Notes: generated by a model from the sequence alone, not told the origin. 64,000 nucleotides of DNA from Paraburkholderia atlantica (GCF_009362785.1 NZ_WHNQ01000033.1:18377-82376); one strand, 5' to 3'; shown: positions 41,381-51,154, counted from the first letter of the stretch. Translations and numbers: made by a program.

Positions 41381-42760
41381 GTGACCACGACTTTAGAACA
41401 ACTGCGGGCCGGGCAACTGGCGGGCGCGCGCGAACTCAAACTCGCATGCGGCCTGAGCGAATTTCCGCGCGAGATTTTCGATCTCGCCGATACGCTCGAA
41501 GTGCTCGACCTGTCGAACAATGCACTGACGACGCTGCCCGACGATCTGCCGCGTCTGCGCAAACTGCGCATCCTGTTCGCGTCCAACAACCCGTTCAACG
41601 AACTGCCCGGCGTGCTCGGGGAATGCGCGCATCTGAGCATGATCGGCTTCAAGTCGAATCGCATCCGCGAGGTGCCGGCGAGCGCGCTGCCGCCGCTGTT
41701 GCGTTGGCTGATTCTGACCGACAACGACATCGAAAGCTTGCCTGCGGAGCTCGGCCGCTGCGCGCAACTGCAGAAGCTGATGCTCGCCGGAAACCGGCTG
41801 CGCGCGCTGCCCGAGGAACTGGCCGCATGCACGCGGCTCGAACTGCTGCGGCTCGCGGCTAATCGTTTCGACGCATTGCCGCGCTGGTTGCTGCGTCTGC
41901 CGCGGCTTGCGTGGCTCGCGTATGCGGGCAATCCGTTCAACGCGGCGCTCGAACAGGCAGCGCTCATCGACACACCGATCAGCGGCATTCGCTGGGATGC
42001 GTTGCGGCTCGAACGGCCGTTGGGCGAGGGCGCATCGGGCGTCATCTATCGCGCGGCGCTGCACGCGGACCACGAACTCGCGCCGCGTGCGGTCGCCATC
42101 AAGCTGTTCAAGGGCGCTGTGACGAGCGACGGTTCGCCCGACTGCGAAATGGCTGCTTGCATTCGCGGCGGCGAACATGCGAACCTGATCCCCGTGCTCG
42201 GCAAGGTGATCGGGCATCCGTCGGACACGCATGGTCTCGTGATGGACTTGATTGATCCACGCTTCGCCAATCTGGCCGGTCCGCCGAGCCTCGCATCGTG
42301 CACGCGCGATATCTATCGTGACGACGCGCGCTTCGACCTTGAGACGGTGCTCGGTATCGCGAGCGGCATCGCGAAGGTCGCAAGTCATCTGCATCGGCGT
42401 GGCGTGATGCATGGCGATCTGTACGCGCACAATATCCTGCACGGCGGCACGGGGCGCGCGCTGCTCGGCGATTTCGGCGCGGCGTCATTTTTCGATGCCA
42501 GCGATCGCGAGTTCGCTATCGCGTTGCAGCGGCTCGAAGTCAGGGCGTACGGTTGTCTGCTCGAAGAACTGCTGGAGCGTTGCGACGCGCAAGCGGACAT
42601 CGCCGGGCAACTCGCCGCGTTGAAGACGCGTTGTCTGAGCGAAGACATCGACAGCCGGCCGTTGTTCGACGAAATCACCGCGAGCGTCGCGTCGTTCGAT
42701 CAGCACCGCCGCAACCAACACGTCCGCAACCGGCACGTCCGCGAAGGAGTCAAGCCATGA
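41381..42760 (+). CDS. Leucine-rich repeat protein kinase
   Basis: This 459-residue cytoplasmic protein fuses leucine-rich repeats to a protein-kinase-like domain. Residues about 18-190 carry seven LRRs (LEVLDLSNNALTTLPDDL, LRWLILTDNDIESLPAEL type). Residues about 205-440 form a kinase: GEGASGV glycine loop, AIKLF Lys, HGDLYAHNI catalytic loop (Asp and Asn) and GDFG. HGD replaces the canonical HRD, so the RD arginine is missing. GTG start at 41381. Its stop overlaps the next gene's start (ATGA). Likely a Ser/Thr kinase with unknown targets. Confidence 0.85.
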   Translation: MTTTLEQLRAGQLAGARELKLACGLSEFPREIFDLADTLEVLDLSNNALTTLPDDLPRLRKLRILFASNNPFNELPGVLGECAHLSMIGFKSNRIREVPASALPPLLRWLILTDNDIESLPAELGRCAQLQKLMLAGNRLRALPEELAACTRLELLRLAANRFDALPRWLLRLPRLAWLAYAGNPFNAALEQAALIDTPISGIRWDALRLERPLGEGASGVIYRAALHADHELAPRAVAIKLFKGAVTSDGSPDCEMAACIRGGEHANLIPVLGKVIGHPSDTHGLVMDLIDPRFANLAGPPSLASCTRDIYRDDARFDLETVLGIASGIAKVASHLHRRGVMHGDLYAHNILHGGTGRALLGDFGAASFFDASDREFAIALQRLEVRAYGCLLEELLERCDAQADIAGQLAALKTRCLSEDIDSRPLFDEITASVASFDQHRRNQHVRNRHVREGVKP

Positions 42761-43737
42761 CGCAGAACATGCGCCGCCGCGTGCTGCTCGCAGGCGCGCT
42801 GGCCGCAACCGGTCTCACCGGCGTCGCGCGGTTCGCGGCCGATGCCCGTGGCCAGGTACCGCCCGGCACGAAGCCGAAGATCGCGCTCGTGCTCAAATCG
42901 ATGTCGGACCCGTTCACGGTCGCGATGGTCGACGCCGCACGCAATTACCAGCAGCACTTCTCGTCGCAATTCAGCCTGACGATTCGCGGCACGGCCAAGC
43001 AGACCGACACCGCCGCGCAGATCCGCATGGTCGAAGAGATGATCAGGACGAAGACGAACGCGATCGTGATCGCGCCGACCGATTCGAAGGCGCTGATCCC
43101 GGTGGTCGCGCGCGCGATCAAGGCCGGCATCATCACGATCACGATCGACAACCCGCTCGACGACGCCGCGCAAGCGGCCGCCGGCATTTCGGTGCCGTTC
43201 GTCGGGCCGAACAATCGCAGTGGCGCCAAGCAGGTCGGCCAATATCTGGCCACGCGGCTGAAGCCCGGCGATCAGGTCGGCATCATCGAAGGCATTTCCG
43301 TGAGCAGCAATGCGCAGCAGCGCACGGCCGGCAGCCGTGACGCGATGGATGCCGCGAACGTGCGGGTCGTCGCGGTCGAGTCGGGTAACTGGGAGTACGG
43401 CAAGGGCCGCGACGTGGCCGCGAAGATGCTGGCCGAGCATCCGCAGCTTCGCGCGCTGTTATGCGGCAATGACAACATGGCGATGGGCGCGGTCGACGCG
43501 ATTCGCGACGCGGGCCGCGGCGGCGGCGTCTACGTCACCGGCTACAACGCGATCGAGGCGATCAAGCCGCTGCTCGCCGACGGCCGCGTGCTCGCGACGA
43601 TGAACCAGTTCGCCGACCGCCAGGCCGTGTTCGGCATCGACTTCGCGTTGAAGGCGGTGACCGAGCGGCGCAAGCAGCGCGAGTTGTCGAGGGTGATCGA
43701 GACGCCGCTGCAACTGGTGACGGCCTCGAAACGTTGA
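42757..43737 (+). CDS. Sugar ABC transporter substrate-binding protein (type I periplasmic binding fold)
   Basis: This 326-residue periplasmic binding protein has an Arg-rich Tat-like leader (MRRRVLLAGALAATG), PKIALVLKSMSDPFTV, MIRTKTNAIVIAPTDSKAL, ITIDNPL, VGIIEGISVSSNAQQR and LLCGNDNMAMGA, the family pattern of ribose/fructose-type receptors. ATPase and permease genes are absent; instead an unrelated permease pseudogene follows. Start overlaps the stop of the LRR-kinase gene by 4 bases, so the two are co-translated. Sugar or polyol binding is inferred. Confidence 0.85.
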   Translation: MTQNMRRRVLLAGALAATGLTGVARFAADARGQVPPGTKPKIALVLKSMSDPFTVAMVDAARNYQQHFSSQFSLTIRGTAKQTDTAAQIRMVEEMIRTKTNAIVIAPTDSKALIPVVARAIKAGIITITIDNPLDDAAQAAAGISVPFVGPNNRSGAKQVGQYLATRLKPGDQVGIIEGISVSSNAQQRTAGSRDAMDAANVRVVAVESGNWEYGKGRDVAAKMLAEHPQLRALLCGNDNMAMGAVDAIRDAGRGGGVYVTGYNAIEAIKPLLADGRVLATMNQFADRQAVFGIDFALKAVTERRKQRELSRVIETPLQLVTASKR

Positions 43738-43835
43738 GGCGGGGCGCGCGATTGCGCCGCTTGCCGCCGCCGCGCGTCGAACACCGATAGCAGGTCGCGT
43801 GCGCGGCCCGCGCCGCGACTTGATGCGCTTTCGGA

Positions 43836-44174
43836 ATGCTGCAAGGCGCGACCACCACGCTCTATATCTCGGCGATCTCGATTGCGCTCGCATTCGTCCT
43901 CGCGCTAATTGGCGCACTGGCGAAGCTTTCATCGAACGGCTGCGCGTGATCATTCCACCGACCGGCAACCAGTTCATCGCGATGCTGAAGGATAGTTCGC
44001 TGGTGTCCGTCGTCGGCGTGTGGGAACTGACCTGTCGCGACCACCGAAGGGCAGCGCGAATTTCGTCACACGGAGATGCTGATCAGCGCGTCGGTGATCT
44101 ACTGGCTGCTGTCGATGGTGCTCGAAGTGATCCAGTCGCGTATCGAACGCCGCTTCAGGAGGTCCGCGCGATGA
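43836..44174 (+). pseudogene. Fragments of an amino-acid ABC transporter permease (HisM/GlnP type)
   Basis: Pieces of one permease lie in three frames: LQGATTTLYISAISIALAFVLALIGAL (start at about 43836), LRVIIPPTGNQFIAMLKDSSLVSVVGVWEL (the family's EAA-loop region), and TEMLISASVIYWLLSMVLEVIQSRIERRF ending at TGA 44172. The central helices are missing and frames change, so it is deleted and frameshifted. Confidence 0.7.
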
Positions 44175-44253
44175 CGTCGGTCGCGGCGGCTTTTTTCCGT
44201 GGCATCATGTCTGGTCTGCTGGAATCCAACCACAACGAACTCCCGGACCTGCC

Positions 44254-44928
44254 ATGTCCTTCCATACCTGGTTGCTTTTCGCCGCTGCCTATCTGCTCAC
44301 CACCATTTCGCCGGGACCGAACGTTCTACTGGTGATCCGCAACTCGGTTCGCTACGGAAGCCGCGGCGCGGCAGCGAGCGTTGCCGGTAATCTGCTCGCG
44401 CAAGGAGTCGTCGTCGCGCTCGTGGCGCTCGGTGTCGGCGCGCTATTAACGACGCTGCCGCCGCTCTTCGTCGCAATGAAAGTGCTCGGCGCGGGTTATT
44501 TGATGTATCTCGGCATCAGGCAACTGCGCGGCGGCGGCAACAGGCAGGCATCGCAGGCCGCGCAGCCCACGGGCGTCGCATCGCCCGCTCATACGTTCGA
44601 GCGCAACAAAGTATTCCGCGAAGCCTTGTTCGTGTCGGGCAGCAATCCGAAGACGATGATCTTTCTTTCGGCGTTCATGCCGCAATTCATCGATCACGAG
44701 CGCGGCCTGCCGGAGCAGTTCATCGTGATGTATCTGACGATCGCGGTCACCGTCGCGCTCGTGCACACCATTTATTCGCTCGGCGTGCGCGGTATTTATA
44801 GGCGCGTCGGCGCCAGCCGTTGGATCGCGACGATCAAACGCGGTAGCGGGCTCGTTTTCGTCGCGCTCGGCATCAAGCTGCTGACCGCGCAACGCGCCTG
44901 GTCCGTCGCGATGACTGCAAGAAAATGA
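44254..44928 (+). CDS. LysE/RhtB family amino-acid exporter
   Basis: This 224-residue inner-membrane transporter has six hydrophobic segments and the LysE signature YLLTTISPGPNVLLVIRNSVRYGSRGAAASVAGN, followed by GAGYLMYLGIRQLR. Pro-Gly-Pro in helix 1 is typical of RhtB proteins. It probably exports an amino acid. Its last 4 bases overlap the Nudix gene start (ATGA), so the two are co-translated. Confidence 0.87.
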   Translation: MSFHTWLLFAAAYLLTTISPGPNVLLVIRNSVRYGSRGAAASVAGNLLAQGVVVALVALGVGALLTTLPPLFVAMKVLGAGYLMYLGIRQLRGGGNRQASQAAQPTGVASPAHTFERNKVFREALFVSGSNPKTMIFLSAFMPQFIDHERGLPEQFIVMYLTIAVTVALVHTIYSLGVRGIYRRVGASRWIATIKRGSGLVFVALGIKLLTAQRAWSVAMTARK

Positions 44929-45356
44929 GCCGAATGCAAAGCGTCGTCGATGTGAACGTGCTGTTTCTGAATGAACAGGGCGAGTGCCTTTTCATGCAGC
45001 GAGCGAATACCGGTTTCAGGGACGGCCAGTACGCGCTGATTGCAGGCCATCTCGAACCGGGCGAATCGATCGAAGAGTGCGCGATTCGCGAATCGAAAGA
45101 AGAAGCAGGCGTGACGATCGCGCCTGGCGAACTCGAATTCAAGCTGGTGATGCGGCGCGATTCGGACACGAACCGCATCAGCTTCTTTTTCGCGTGCCAT
45201 TCATGGCAAGGCGAACCGGCGAACATGGAGCCGCACAAGTGCTCGGGCTTCGTGTGGGCGAAGCCGGACCATCCTCCGGCGCCGATCGTCGACTACGTGG
45301 CGGCCGCCCTCGCGCATATCCGCGCGGGCGAGATGCTGGCCGATTTCAAGCTTTGA
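44925..45356 (+). CDS. Nudix hydrolase
   Basis: This 143-residue cytoplasmic pyrophosphohydrolase has an intact Nudix box GHLEPGESIEECAIRESKEEAGV (about residues 37-59): Gly, Glu and the REUXEEXGU pattern are all present. Family members hydrolyse nucleoside diphosphates linked to other groups. It overlaps the LysE gene by 4 bases. Substrate unknown. Confidence 0.87.
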   Translation: MSRMQSVVDVNVLFLNEQGECLFMQRANTGFRDGQYALIAGHLEPGESIEECAIRESKEEAGVTIAPGELEFKLVMRRDSDTNRISFFFACHSWQGEPANMEPHKCSGFVWAKPDHPPAPIVDYVAAALAHIRAGEMLADFKL

Positions 45357-45708
45357 TTGCGCCGTTCCGTTTCCGAAGAATAAGCGCGGTATTGATCTTT
45401 TATTGGCTGAGTTGCTGCATATTTCGTCACTTTTGCTGACGATTCCCTCAGCGAATCAAGCGCGTGAAATGCCGATTAATGCAGCGGCGAGACGGCCGCT
45501 AATTGACGCCGCGCCAATCCCCATTGCCGGGAATTTGTCGCTTGCGCCGGTTTTGCGTTATCGTGCTGCACCAAAAATGGCGGAGCTGGCGCATTGCCGG
45601 CTGGGCCGTATTTCATTTCATCCTGAATGGATGAATGGCAATGTCTGATCAGTGGCAGGAATCCCCAACCATCCGGTTGGCAAGGTAAGTAAAGAGGAGA
45701 TGTGTTGT
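45357..45708. other. Intergenic region upstream of the LivK-type receptor
   Basis: About 350 bases with no supported gene; presumed to hold the promoter of the receptor gene, which I cannot pinpoint. Confidence 0.35.
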
Positions 45709-46854
45709 ATGTCGTTCAAGCTTCACAAACTGCTGCCGCTTAGCGCGGCAGTCGTCGCATTCGCGGGCATTGCCGGCACGGCCAATGCGGATCAGGTCGT
45801 CAAGATCGGTCACGTGGGTCCGTTGACGGGCGGTTCCGCCCACCTCGGCAAGGACAATGAAAACGGCGCGCGCCTCGCGATCGAGGAAATCAACGCGAAG
45901 GGTCTGACGATCGATGGCCAGAAGGTCACGCTCGTGCTCGACGCGCAGGACGACGCGGGCGACCCGCGCCAGGCGACCCAGGTCGCGCAGAAACTCGTCG
46001 ACGACAAGGTCGTCGCGGTGGTCGGCCACCTGAACTCGGGCGCGTCGATTCCGGCCTCGAAGATCTATAGTGACGCGGGCATCGTGCAGATCTCGCCGTC
46101 ATCGACGAACCCGGCGTACACGCAGCAGGGCTTCAAGACGACCTACCGCGTCGTCGCGACCGATGCACAGCAAGGTCCGGCACTCGCCGCCTACGCCGCG
46201 AAGACCCTGAACGTGAAGACCGTGGCCGTGGTCGACGATTCGACCGCCTATGGCCAGGGTCTCGCGAACGAATTCGAAAAGACCGCGAAGTCGCTCGGCC
46301 TGAAGGTCGTCTCGCACGACGCGACCAACGACAAGGCCGTCGATTTCCGCGCGATCCTGACCAAGATCAAGGGCGAGAATCCCGACGCGATCATGTACGG
46401 CGGCATGGACGCGACCGGCGGTCCGTTCGCGAAGCAGGCGCGTCAGCTGGGCCTGCGCGCGAAGATGCTGTCGGGCGACGGCGTGTGCACCGAAAGCCTC
46501 GCGGACCTCGCCGGTCCGGCGGCGGGCAACGTGGTGTGCTCGCAAGCCGGCATGGCCGTCGAGCGCATGAACGGCGGCGCGCAATTCGCGGCGAAGTACA
46601 CGAAGCGCTTCGGTCATCCGATCGAATTCGACGCACCGTTCACGTACGACGCGGTGTATATCGTCGTCGACGCAATGAAGCGCGCGAACTCGACCGACCC
46701 GGCGAAGGTGCTGGCCAAGGTGTCGGGCACCAACTACAAGGGCGTGACCGGTGAAACGACGTTCGACGCGAAAGGCGACCTTCAGCACGGCGTGATCTCG
46801 CTGTACGACTACAAGGACGGCAAGAAGACGCTGCTCGACGTCGTGAAGATGTAA
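45709..46854 (+). CDS. Branched-chain amino acid ABC transporter substrate-binding protein (LivK type)
   Basis: This 381-residue periplasmic receptor has signal peptide LLPLSAAVVAFAGIAGTANA, then VKIGHVGPLTGGSAHLGKDNENGARLAIEEIN, VVGHLNSGASIPASKIY, VQISPSSTNPAYTQQGFKTTYRV and VVDDSTAYGQGLA, all of the Leu/Ile/Val-binding family. ATG 45709 is chosen because AGAGGAGATGTGTTGT precedes it; the frame is open to 45652. No permease or ATPase genes nearby. Confidence 0.88.
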   Translation: MSFKLHKLLPLSAAVVAFAGIAGTANADQVVKIGHVGPLTGGSAHLGKDNENGARLAIEEINAKGLTIDGQKVTLVLDAQDDAGDPRQATQVAQKLVDDKVVAVVGHLNSGASIPASKIYSDAGIVQISPSSTNPAYTQQGFKTTYRVVATDAQQGPALAAYAAKTLNVKTVAVVDDSTAYGQGLANEFEKTAKSLGLKVVSHDATNDKAVDFRAILTKIKGENPDAIMYGGMDATGGPFAKQARQLGLRAKMLSGDGVCTESLADLAGPAAGNVVCSQAGMAVERMNGGAQFAAKYTKRFGHPIEFDAPFTYDAVYIVVDAMKRANSTDPAKVLAKVSGTNYKGVTGETTFDAKGDLQHGVISLYDYKDGKKTLLDVVKM

Positions 46855-46887
46855 GAGCGCAGACGCGCCCAAAGCGTTGCAAGCACG

Positions 46888-46927
46888 AAGGGCCGATGAA
46901 GCATCGCTTCATCGGCCCTTTGCTTTG
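46888..46927 (+). terminator. Rho-independent terminator of the LivK-type gene
   Basis: Perfect 15-bp stem (46888-46902 and 46906-46920) with a 3-nt loop, followed by TGCTTTG. Confidence 0.85.
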
Positions 46928-47163
46928 ACGGTAGTGGCCCCGTCCGGCTGAGGCCGTTGCAGTCGCGGCACGAGCGGCGCAAAGCGGCTGAACGGTCACG
47001 GCACAGATTAATATCTTTTTCGACCTAATCGCGCCGAAAAAATATATTGGACGTCTTACTGGGGTTCTTGCACTATTCGTTCCCAGCGCCCACTCTGCGC
47101 TGCGATCCCCACGCCCGCGCGGGCGCTCATCAAAACCGATAACAGCAATACCTGAGGATACAG

Positions 47164-49026
47164 ATGCCTAACTATCGCTCACGCACTTCGACTCATGGCC
47201 GCAACATGGCCGGCGCCCGCGCGCTGTGGCGCGCCACCGGCATGAAGGACGACGATTTCGGCAAGCCGATCATCGCGGTCGTGAACTCGTTCACGCAGTT
47301 CGTACCGGGCCACGTGCATCTGCGCGACCTGGGCGCGCTGGTCGCGAAGCAGATCGAAGCGGCCGGCGGCGTGGCGAAGGAATTCAACACGATCGCCGTC
47401 GACGACGGCATCGCGATGGGTCACGGCGGCATGCTGTATTCGCTGCCGTCGCGCGAACTGATCGCGGACTCGGTCGAGTACATGGTCAACGCGCATTGCG
47501 CGGACGCGATGGTCTGCATCTCGAACTGCGACAAGATCACCCCGGGCATGCTGATGGCCGCGATGCGCCTGAACATCCCGGTCGTGTTCGTGTCGGGCGG
47601 TCCGATGGAAGCGGGCAAGGTGAAGTCGCCGACCGACGGCCAGGTGATCGCGAAGATCGACCTGATCGACGCGATGATCAAGGCCGCCGATCCGAAGATC
47701 AGCGACGCCGAAGTCGCCGAAGTCGAGCGCAGCGCGTGCCCGACCTGCGGTTCGTGCTCGGGCATGTTCACTGCGAATTCGATGAACTGCCTGACCGAGG
47801 CGATCGGCCTCGCGCTGCCGGGCAACGGTACGGTCGTCGCGACGCACGCATGGCGCAAGGGCCTGTTCGAGCAGGCGGGCAGCCTGGTCGTCGATCTGTG
47901 CCGCCGCTACTATCAGGAAGAGGACGTCTCGGTCCTGCCGCGCAGCATCGCCACCAAGCAGGCGTTCGAAAACGCGATGACGCTCGACGTCGCGATGGGC
48001 GGCTCGACCAACACCGTGCTGCACCTGCTGGCCGCCGCGCAGGAAGCGGGCGTCGATTTCACGATGTCGGACATCGACCGCATCTCGCGCAAGGTGCCGT
48101 GCCTGTGCAAGGCCGCGCCCATGACCGACAAGTACCACATCGAGGACGTGCATCGCGCGGGCGGCATCATCGGTATTCTCGGCGAGCTCGCACGTGCGGA
48201 CCTGCTCGATCTGTCGTGCGGCAACGTGCATAGCGGCACGCTCGGCAACGCGATCGCGAAGTGGGACATCGCCGGCGGCGCGGGCGAGGAAGCGCAGAAG
48301 TTCTTCCGCGCGGCGCCGGGCGGCATTCCGACCACGGTCGCGTTCAGCCAGGAAGCGACCTACGCGACGCTCGACACGGACCGCAAGAGCGGCTGTATCC
48401 GCAGCAAGGAAAACGCATATTCGAAGGACGGTGGCCTCGCGGTGCTGTACGGCAACCTCGCGGAGAAAGGCTGCATCGTGAAGACCGCGGGTGTCGACGA
48501 ATCGCAGTGGCTGTTCTCGGGCCGCGCGCGCGTGTTTGAAAGCCAGGACGACGCGGTCGAGGCGATTCTCGGTGACAAGGTCGTGCCGGGCGACGTCGTG
48601 GTGATCCGCTACGAAGGTCCGAAGGGCGGTCCGGGCATGCAGGAAATGCTGTACCCGACTTCGTATCTGAAGTCGAAGGGCCTCGGCAAGAGCTGCGCGC
48701 TGTTTACCGATGGCCGTTTCTCGGGCGGCTCGTCGGGTCTCGTGATCGGCCACGCGTCGCCGGAAGCGGCGGAAGGCGGCACGATCGGTCTGGTCGAAGA
48801 CGGTGACGTGATCGAGATCGACATTCCGCAGCGCAAGATGCATCTGGCGGTGTCGAATGAAGAGCTATCACGCCGTCGCGCGGCAATGGAAGCGCGCGGC
48901 GCCGACGCATGGCAGCCGACCAATCGCGAGCGCGTGGTGTCGCAGGCATTGCAGGCGTATGCGGCGCTCGCAACCTCGGCCGATCGCGGCGCGGTGCGCG
49001 ATATTTCGCAGTTGAAGCGCAAGTAA
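47164..49026 (+). CDS. ilvD: Dihydroxy-acid dehydratase
   Basis: This [Fe-S] enzyme dehydrates 2,3-dihydroxy-isovalerate and -methylvalerate to the 2-oxo acids in valine, isoleucine and pantothenate synthesis. The 620-residue chain has the family's complete length and motifs: NSFTQFVPGHVHL, CISNCDKITPGMLMAAMRLN (cluster Cys), ACPTCGSCSGMFTANSMNCL and DGRFSGGSSG near the C-terminus. All three cluster cysteines are intact. Housekeeping gene, single-gene unit; a TATATT -10 with TTCGAC 18 nt upstream lies in the leader near 47018-47047. Confidence 0.95.
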   Translation: MPNYRSRTSTHGRNMAGARALWRATGMKDDDFGKPIIAVVNSFTQFVPGHVHLRDLGALVAKQIEAAGGVAKEFNTIAVDDGIAMGHGGMLYSLPSRELIADSVEYMVNAHCADAMVCISNCDKITPGMLMAAMRLNIPVVFVSGGPMEAGKVKSPTDGQVIAKIDLIDAMIKAADPKISDAEVAEVERSACPTCGSCSGMFTANSMNCLTEAIGLALPGNGTVVATHAWRKGLFEQAGSLVVDLCRRYYQEEDVSVLPRSIATKQAFENAMTLDVAMGGSTNTVLHLLAAAQEAGVDFTMSDIDRISRKVPCLCKAAPMTDKYHIEDVHRAGGIIGILGELARADLLDLSCGNVHSGTLGNAIAKWDIAGGAGEEAQKFFRAAPGGIPTTVAFSQEATYATLDTDRKSGCIRSKENAYSKDGGLAVLYGNLAEKGCIVKTAGVDESQWLFSGRARVFESQDDAVEAILGDKVVPGDVVVIRYEGPKGGPGMQEMLYPTSYLKSKGLGKSCALFTDGRFSGGSSGLVIGHASPEAAEGGTIGLVEDGDVIEIDIPQRKMHLAVSNEELSRRRAAMEARGADAWQPTNRERVVSQALQAYAALATSADRGAVRDISQLKRK

Positions 49027-49146
49027 AGCGCGGATCAGCGCGGCGGCCCTGTTCGCGGTGACGCGACGGGCCGAACAGAGACCGGCATGCGGGCGACTGC
49101 ATGCCGGTTTCTTTTTTGCAGTGGCAGACCCACCGCTAAGCCTTTC

Positions 49147-50355
49147 TTAAGCCGGAAAACTTGAAACGAGGGCATCGGCGGGCTGCGAAGACCCCGCCGT
49201 CATCACGCAGTTTCTGCCGTTGGCTTTCGCCGCATAGAGCGCCGTGTCGGCTCTTGCCATCACCGAGGCAACGGTATCGCCATCACCGAATTCGTCGACG
49301 CCGGCACTGAGTGTGCATGCGACGTCGCCGGTCGGAGCGCGCGCAACGGACGCCGCGACGAGTGCGCGCAACCGGTTCGTGAGACGGGCCGCTTCCTCTT
49401 TGCCGATCAGTGGCATCAGCAGCGCAAACTCCTCACCGCCGATGCGGCCAAGGACGTCGGTTTGCCGAAGTTCGCGCGATATCGTCGAGGCAACGTGCGC
49501 TAGGGCCTGGTCGCCGGCTGCATGCCCGAATCTGTCATTGATGCTCTTGAAGTTATCGATGTCCAGGATCGCGATGGACAGCTTCGACTTCGCTGCCTTC
49601 GCCAGCTCGAACAGCGCCTCTGTCCGCGCGATGAAAGCGCGCCTCCCGAGCGCGCCCGTCAGATCGTCGATGGTGGCGAGGCGCTCCATCCGCTCCGCCA
49701 GCCGGTCATGAGCCAGCATCACCATGCCGACCGACAGGCATGGCAAAGTCAGTATGGCCATGCCGAGAAACGCGACGTTTAGCGGCGTTTCCTCCAGAAT
49801 GACCGATTCATGCGCTAGCCCCGACCCGTATACGACACAACGCACTGCATGGACGACCGCCCCCAACACCGCGGCAATTGCCACGAAGTGGTAGCCGTAT
49901 TTCGGTCTGCCCGCCGGCCGGTACCGCTGCACGACCCAGGCGATGACAAAGCGGATGTAGGCGAGAAATCCCGAGATCATCGCGCCCCGGGCACTGACGT
50001 CAGGCGACACGTAAGTCCAATAAACGAGTCCAGCCAGGATCGCGCACAGCGCGCCGTATTCCCAGACTACCGATGGCGGCCGATGAAAGAATTGGCGAAA
50101 ACCGTGGATCGCGAGGAGCGAGGCGACGAGCAGCAAGACGCTCGCGCCCAGTACGACGAGATCCGACCTACGGAACAGCAGGAGCGTGGCCGTGACGGCC
50201 AGCAGACCACTTGCCACACACCAACGACGTATGCCCGGAACCTGGGTGCGAAACAACGAGCCTAGAACTGCGACGCTCATCACGCAGGACAGAATCGCAA
50301 TGCCGATTAGAGCGTTCGGGATGGACATGGCAGCGTCACAATGGGTGTGATCCAT
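49147..50355 (-). CDS. Membrane diguanylate cyclase (GGDEF)
   Basis: This 402-residue protein has six or so hydrophobic N-terminal helices (about residues 10-210) and a C-terminal GGDEF domain (about 225-390) with LDIDNFKSINDRFGHAAGDQAL and the active site GGEEF; the RxxD inhibitory site five residues upstream of GGEEF reads R-Q-T-D. It should make cyclic di-GMP. Start could also be the internal ATG giving MSIPNALIG at 50328. A related but distinct cyclase lies at 52242-53441. Confidence 0.88.
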   Translation of the reverse strand: MDHTHCDAAMSIPNALIGIAILSCVMSVAVLGSLFRTQVPGIRRWCVASGLLAVTATLLLFRRSDLVVLGASVLLLVASLLAIHGFRQFFHRPPSVVWEYGALCAILAGLVYWTYVSPDVSARGAMISGFLAYIRFVIAWVVQRYRPAGRPKYGYHFVAIAAVLGAVVHAVRCVVYGSGLAHESVILEETPLNVAFLGMAILTLPCLSVGMVMLAHDRLAERMERLATIDDLTGALGRRAFIARTEALFELAKAAKSKLSIAILDIDNFKSINDRFGHAAGDQALAHVASTISRELRQTDVLGRIGGEEFALLMPLIGKEEAARLTNRLRALVAASVARAPTGDVACTLSAGVDEFGDGDTVASVMARADTALYAAKANGRNCVMTAGSSQPADALVSSFPA

Positions 50356-50692
50356 GAAGGCGCCTGGCGCAATACGGGTCGCGCCGGTTACATCCGCTGC
50401 CTTCGTGCAAAGCGCATATCGTACCGGAAGAATTTTTCGCTTCAGACCGATTTTTCAACGATTTTCGCCCGGCGTTTTCCTTTCGAATTGCTGACCACAC
50501 TCATCGGACGTTGACGCAGCGGGGGCAGTCGCATGCCCGGGCCGGAGTTCTGGCCTACGCGAACTTCGCGTAACGGCCGGCTTGCGTCTATGCTTGACTC
50601 ACTTGTTTGGCTGTCGACAACGCCGACGAGGTCTTCTGCAGTCTTCAATAATCGCCCGTTCAGCAAGGGCAAACCCAACAGGAGAAAACCAG
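50356..50692. other. Intergenic region before the CHRD gene
   Basis: About 340 bases between divergent genes. No supported gene, terminator or clear promoter. Confidence 0.35.
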
Positions 50693-51154
50693 ATGTCACG
50701 ATCCATCACGCGGCGCGCTTTCATGGTGTTCGGTGGTTTGGCCTTAGCGGGTACGCTGAACCTGGCGCAAGCGGCGCCCGTCTCGTTCGAGGTGCCTTTG
50801 ACGGGCGCTCAACAGGTTCCGCCGGTGCAGACTCCAGGCAGCGGCAACGCCAAGCTCACGTACGACTCCGGCACACGGGTCGTCACCTGGAACATCACCT
50901 TCAGCGGATTGACGAGTCCGACCACGATGGCGCATTTCCACGGGCCCGCGCCGGCCGGTAAAAACGCCGGCGTAAAGGTCTGGATCTCGCAGAAAGGCTC
51001 CACGGAGGTGACGAGCCCGATTACCGGCCAGGCCACGCTATCTCCGGACGAAGCCAAGATGTTCGAAGCGGGCGACATGTACATCAACGTTCACACGAAG
51101 AACAATCCGAACGGCGAGATTCGCGGCCAGGTGACGCCGCCGAAGGGCGGCTGA
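50693..51154 (+). CDS. CHRD domain-containing exported protein
   Basis: This 153-residue protein has a Tat-like or Sec leader (MSRSITRRAFMVFGGLALAGTLNLAQA) and one CHRD domain: FEVPLTGAQQVPPVQTPGSGNAKLTYD, TWNITFSGLTSPTTMAHFHGPA and YINVHTKNNPNGEIRGQV. CHRD domains were named from chordin; bacterial ones are secreted and of unknown role. Shine-Dalgarno CAGGAGAAAACCAG. The cytochrome b gene next to it is convergent, so they are not one operon. Confidence 0.88.
   Translation: MSRSITRRAFMVFGGLALAGTLNLAQAAPVSFEVPLTGAQQVPPVQTPGSGNAKLTYDSGTRVVTWNITFSGLTSPTTMAHFHGPAPAGKNAGVKVWISQKGSTEVTSPITGQATLSPDEAKMFEAGDMYINVHTKNNPNGEIRGQVTPPKGG

Noticed and set aside
47179..48843. 554-codon minus-strand open frame
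   Set aside because: Lies wholly antisense to ilvD, Arg/His-rich with no family; a GC-driven shadow.
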